DNA of 64,000 nucleotides from Fidelibacterota bacterium (GTDB taxonomy: Bacteria > Fidelibacterota > UBA8477 > JABMPR01), in NCBI GenBank assembly GCA_016845065.1, contig JAERTG010000162.1, positions 62,001 to 126,000 on the forward strand, read 5' to 3'. Made by a program: the position numbers and the translations under genes. Shown here piece by piece: positions 63,191 to 64,000 of the stretch. The notes below the pieces were generated by a model, which made no database searches, was not told the DNA's origin, and saw only the letters and a list, made by a program, of their open reading frames with translations. The first letter of the stretch is position 1. Every line of letters begins with the position of its first letter.

Positions 63191-63490
63191 TTGAAAAAAT
63201 ACTTTGTATATATCGCAAAATGCCGCGATGGTAGCTATTACACTGGAATTACCAGTGATCTGGAAGAACGGTTATATCAACACAATGAGGGGCATGACCC
63301 AAAAGCATATACATACAGTAGGAGACCAGTGGAGTTGGTTTATGCCTCAGAGTTTCCAGATGTGAATGATGCCATTTCATTTGAAAAACAAATTAAGGGC
63401 TGGCGGAGAGCTAAAAAAGAAGCACTTATTTCGGATGAAACTCAAAATCTATCAATGCTATCAGAAGCATATTATAAAAAGAAAAAATGA
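63191..63490 (+). CDS. GIY-YIG nuclease domain protein
   Basis: The 99-residue protein is a single GIY-YIG domain of the short UPF0213/YhbQ-like group. The YFVYIAKC and YYTGITSDLEERLYQHN segments carry the GIY and YIG equivalents with Arg, and SFEKQIKGWRRAKKEALI carries the metal-binding Glu. The start is TTG with no clear ribosome site. The C-terminal tail is Lys-rich. The gene sits between arms of an inverted repeat, which suggests a small mobile unit. The predicted cleavage target is unknown. Confidence 0.88.
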   Translation: MKKYFVYIAKCRDGSYYTGITSDLEERLYQHNEGHDPKAYTYSRRPVELVYASEFPDVNDAISFEKQIKGWRRAKKEALISDETQNLSMLSEAYYKKKK

Positions 63491-63504
63491 TTGATTGAAC
63501 TTCA

Positions 63505-63582
63505 TCTTTCGTCGGGCTCCAGCCTACGCCTTGTCCTTCGTCGGAGCTCAGGATGACAGGCTTCGGCTAAGCAGGGTGACAG
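63505..63582. repeat. Right flank of GIY-YIG element with related repeat copies
   Basis: Three related units occur in a row: TTCGTCGGGCTC (63508-63519), then a unit from TTCGTCGGAGCTC to GGATGACAG (63537-63559), and GCTTCGGCTAAGCAGGGTGACAG shortened or degenerate (63560-63582). The middle unit holds CTCAGGATGACA (63547-63558), the exact inverse of the left arm. Confidence 0.7.
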
Positions 63583-63608
63583 TTTGATTTTAACACAAGG
63601 ATTTTCAA

Positions 63609-64000
63609 ATGCTCTCAACTCTAGACTTCAGTATCATCATTCTCTTTTTGCTGGGTATCTCTGCCTATGGCTTGTACAACAGTCGCTTTAACAAAACTTC
63701 CGAAGATTACTTTCTGGCTGGCCGAGATATGCCATGGTGGGCAGCCATGCTCTCCATCGTGGCAACCGAAACCTCAGTTCTAACATTCATAAGCATACCT
63801 GGACTGGCCTATCGCGATAACTGGTTCTTCCTTCAATTGGCTTTGGGTTACATCCTGGGTCGTATTCTGGTGAGTATGTTTCTGCTACCTGCCTATTTCA
63901 AAGGTGGGATAACCTCCATCTATGAAGTGCTTGGAGATAAGTTTGGTAAAAAGATCCAGAAGACGGCATCTGGTGTATTCCTCATAACCCGTATTCTGGC
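63609..64000 (+). CDS. Sodium:solute symporter family protein, N-terminal part (cut by window end)
   Basis: The frame opens with an ATG at 63609 after an AAGG ribosome site and runs off the window. The 130 visible residues show the SSS family start: a first helix (FSIIILFLLGISAYGLY), then KTSEDYFLAGRDMPWWAAMLSIVATETS, which covers the conserved loop and the Na+-site Ser/Thr helix, and IPGLAYRDNW. Substrates in this family range from sugars to amino acids and vitamins. The ending beyond 64000 is not visible. Confidence 0.9.
   Translation, partial: MLSTLDFSIIILFLLGISAYGLYNSRFNKTSEDYFLAGRDMPWWAAMLSIVATETSVLTFISIPGLAYRDNWFFLQLALGYILGRILVSMFLLPAYFKGGITSIYEVLGDKFGKKIQKTASGVFLITRIL

Noticed and set aside
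1-64000. CRISPR arrays, tRNA or rRNA genes and insertion sequences
   Set aside because: No regularly spaced repeats, cloverleaf-like intergenic segments or transposase genes were seen; gaps are short. A tRNAscan run would be decisive.

Overview
The window is about 64 kb of a bacterial chromosome. It is densely coded, with most intergenic gaps under 250 bases. Several features suggest a member of the FCB group outside the true Bacteroidota, possibly the Marinimicrobia/Neomarinimicrobiota or a relative. There is a short primary sigma factor of 285 residues. There is a secreted giant ending in a dockerin-like calcium repeat pair after PKD domains. There is a lipoprotein of FN3 repeats plus a FISUMP domain, and a carboxypeptidase-regulatory-domain surface protein. 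Many genes also carry clear Shine-Dalgarno sequences (AAGGAG or AGGAGG), which true Bacteroidota mostly lack. This placement is an inference from protein style; no rRNA is present. Bacteriohemerythrin, Fe-type superoxide dismutase and arsenate reductase point to a cell that meets oxygen. I see no prophage, CRISPR array, tRNA or rRNA.

Layout. 1-4.5 kb: tail of a saccharopine-dehydrogenase-like gene, an APC permease, a Rossmann reductase, bacteriohemerythrin and small membrane proteins. 4.7-11.5 kb: a complete five-gene oligopeptide ABC importer whose OppD-like ATPase carries two hydrophobic insertions. 11.6-16.2 kb: DUF1801, transglutaminase, ATP-grasp and a lipoprotein amidase. 16.3-19 kb: Lrp regulator, homoserine dehydrogenase and a trans-sulfuration enzyme, ending in a good terminator. 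19.2-29.3 kb: a frameshifted small exported protein, arsC, ogt, AraC/GyrI regulator, PhoH, GAF/HD-GYP, a PH-domain protein, an ABC-2 exporter, CvfB and Dtd. 29.3-33.6 kb: dnaE and a UbiA prenyltransferase resembling archaeal-type ether-lipid enzymes. 33.7-42.1 kb: enolase-superfamily enzyme, methyltransferases, 5'-nucleotidase lipoprotein, DUF899 protein, nitronate monooxygenase and prmC.

42.1-51.7 kb: the 1584-residue CapA/PKD/dockerin protein, superoxide dismutase, M61 peptidase and the frameshifted FN3-FISUMP lipoprotein. 52-56.5 kb: a tight four-gene operon of HMG-CoA-reductase-like protein, PlsC acyltransferase, a clear alkyl-DHAP synthase orthologue and a short-chain reductase. It reads as a bacterial version of the eukaryotic peroxisomal ether-lipid pathway. 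56.6-64 kb: rpoD-rpsU, a methyltransferase, a VWA surface protein, ACP phosphodiesterase-like protein, an OB-fold lipoprotein, aroQ, a GIY-YIG gene flanked by inverted repeats, and the start of a sodium:solute symporter.

The two strongest leads are the ether-lipid operon, where an HMG-CoA-reductase-like enzyme sits in the slot expected of a fatty acyl-CoA reductase, and the OppD-like ATPase with two paired hydrophobic segments. Two exported-protein genes also appear disrupted by one extra T in a T run inside the signal-peptide codons.
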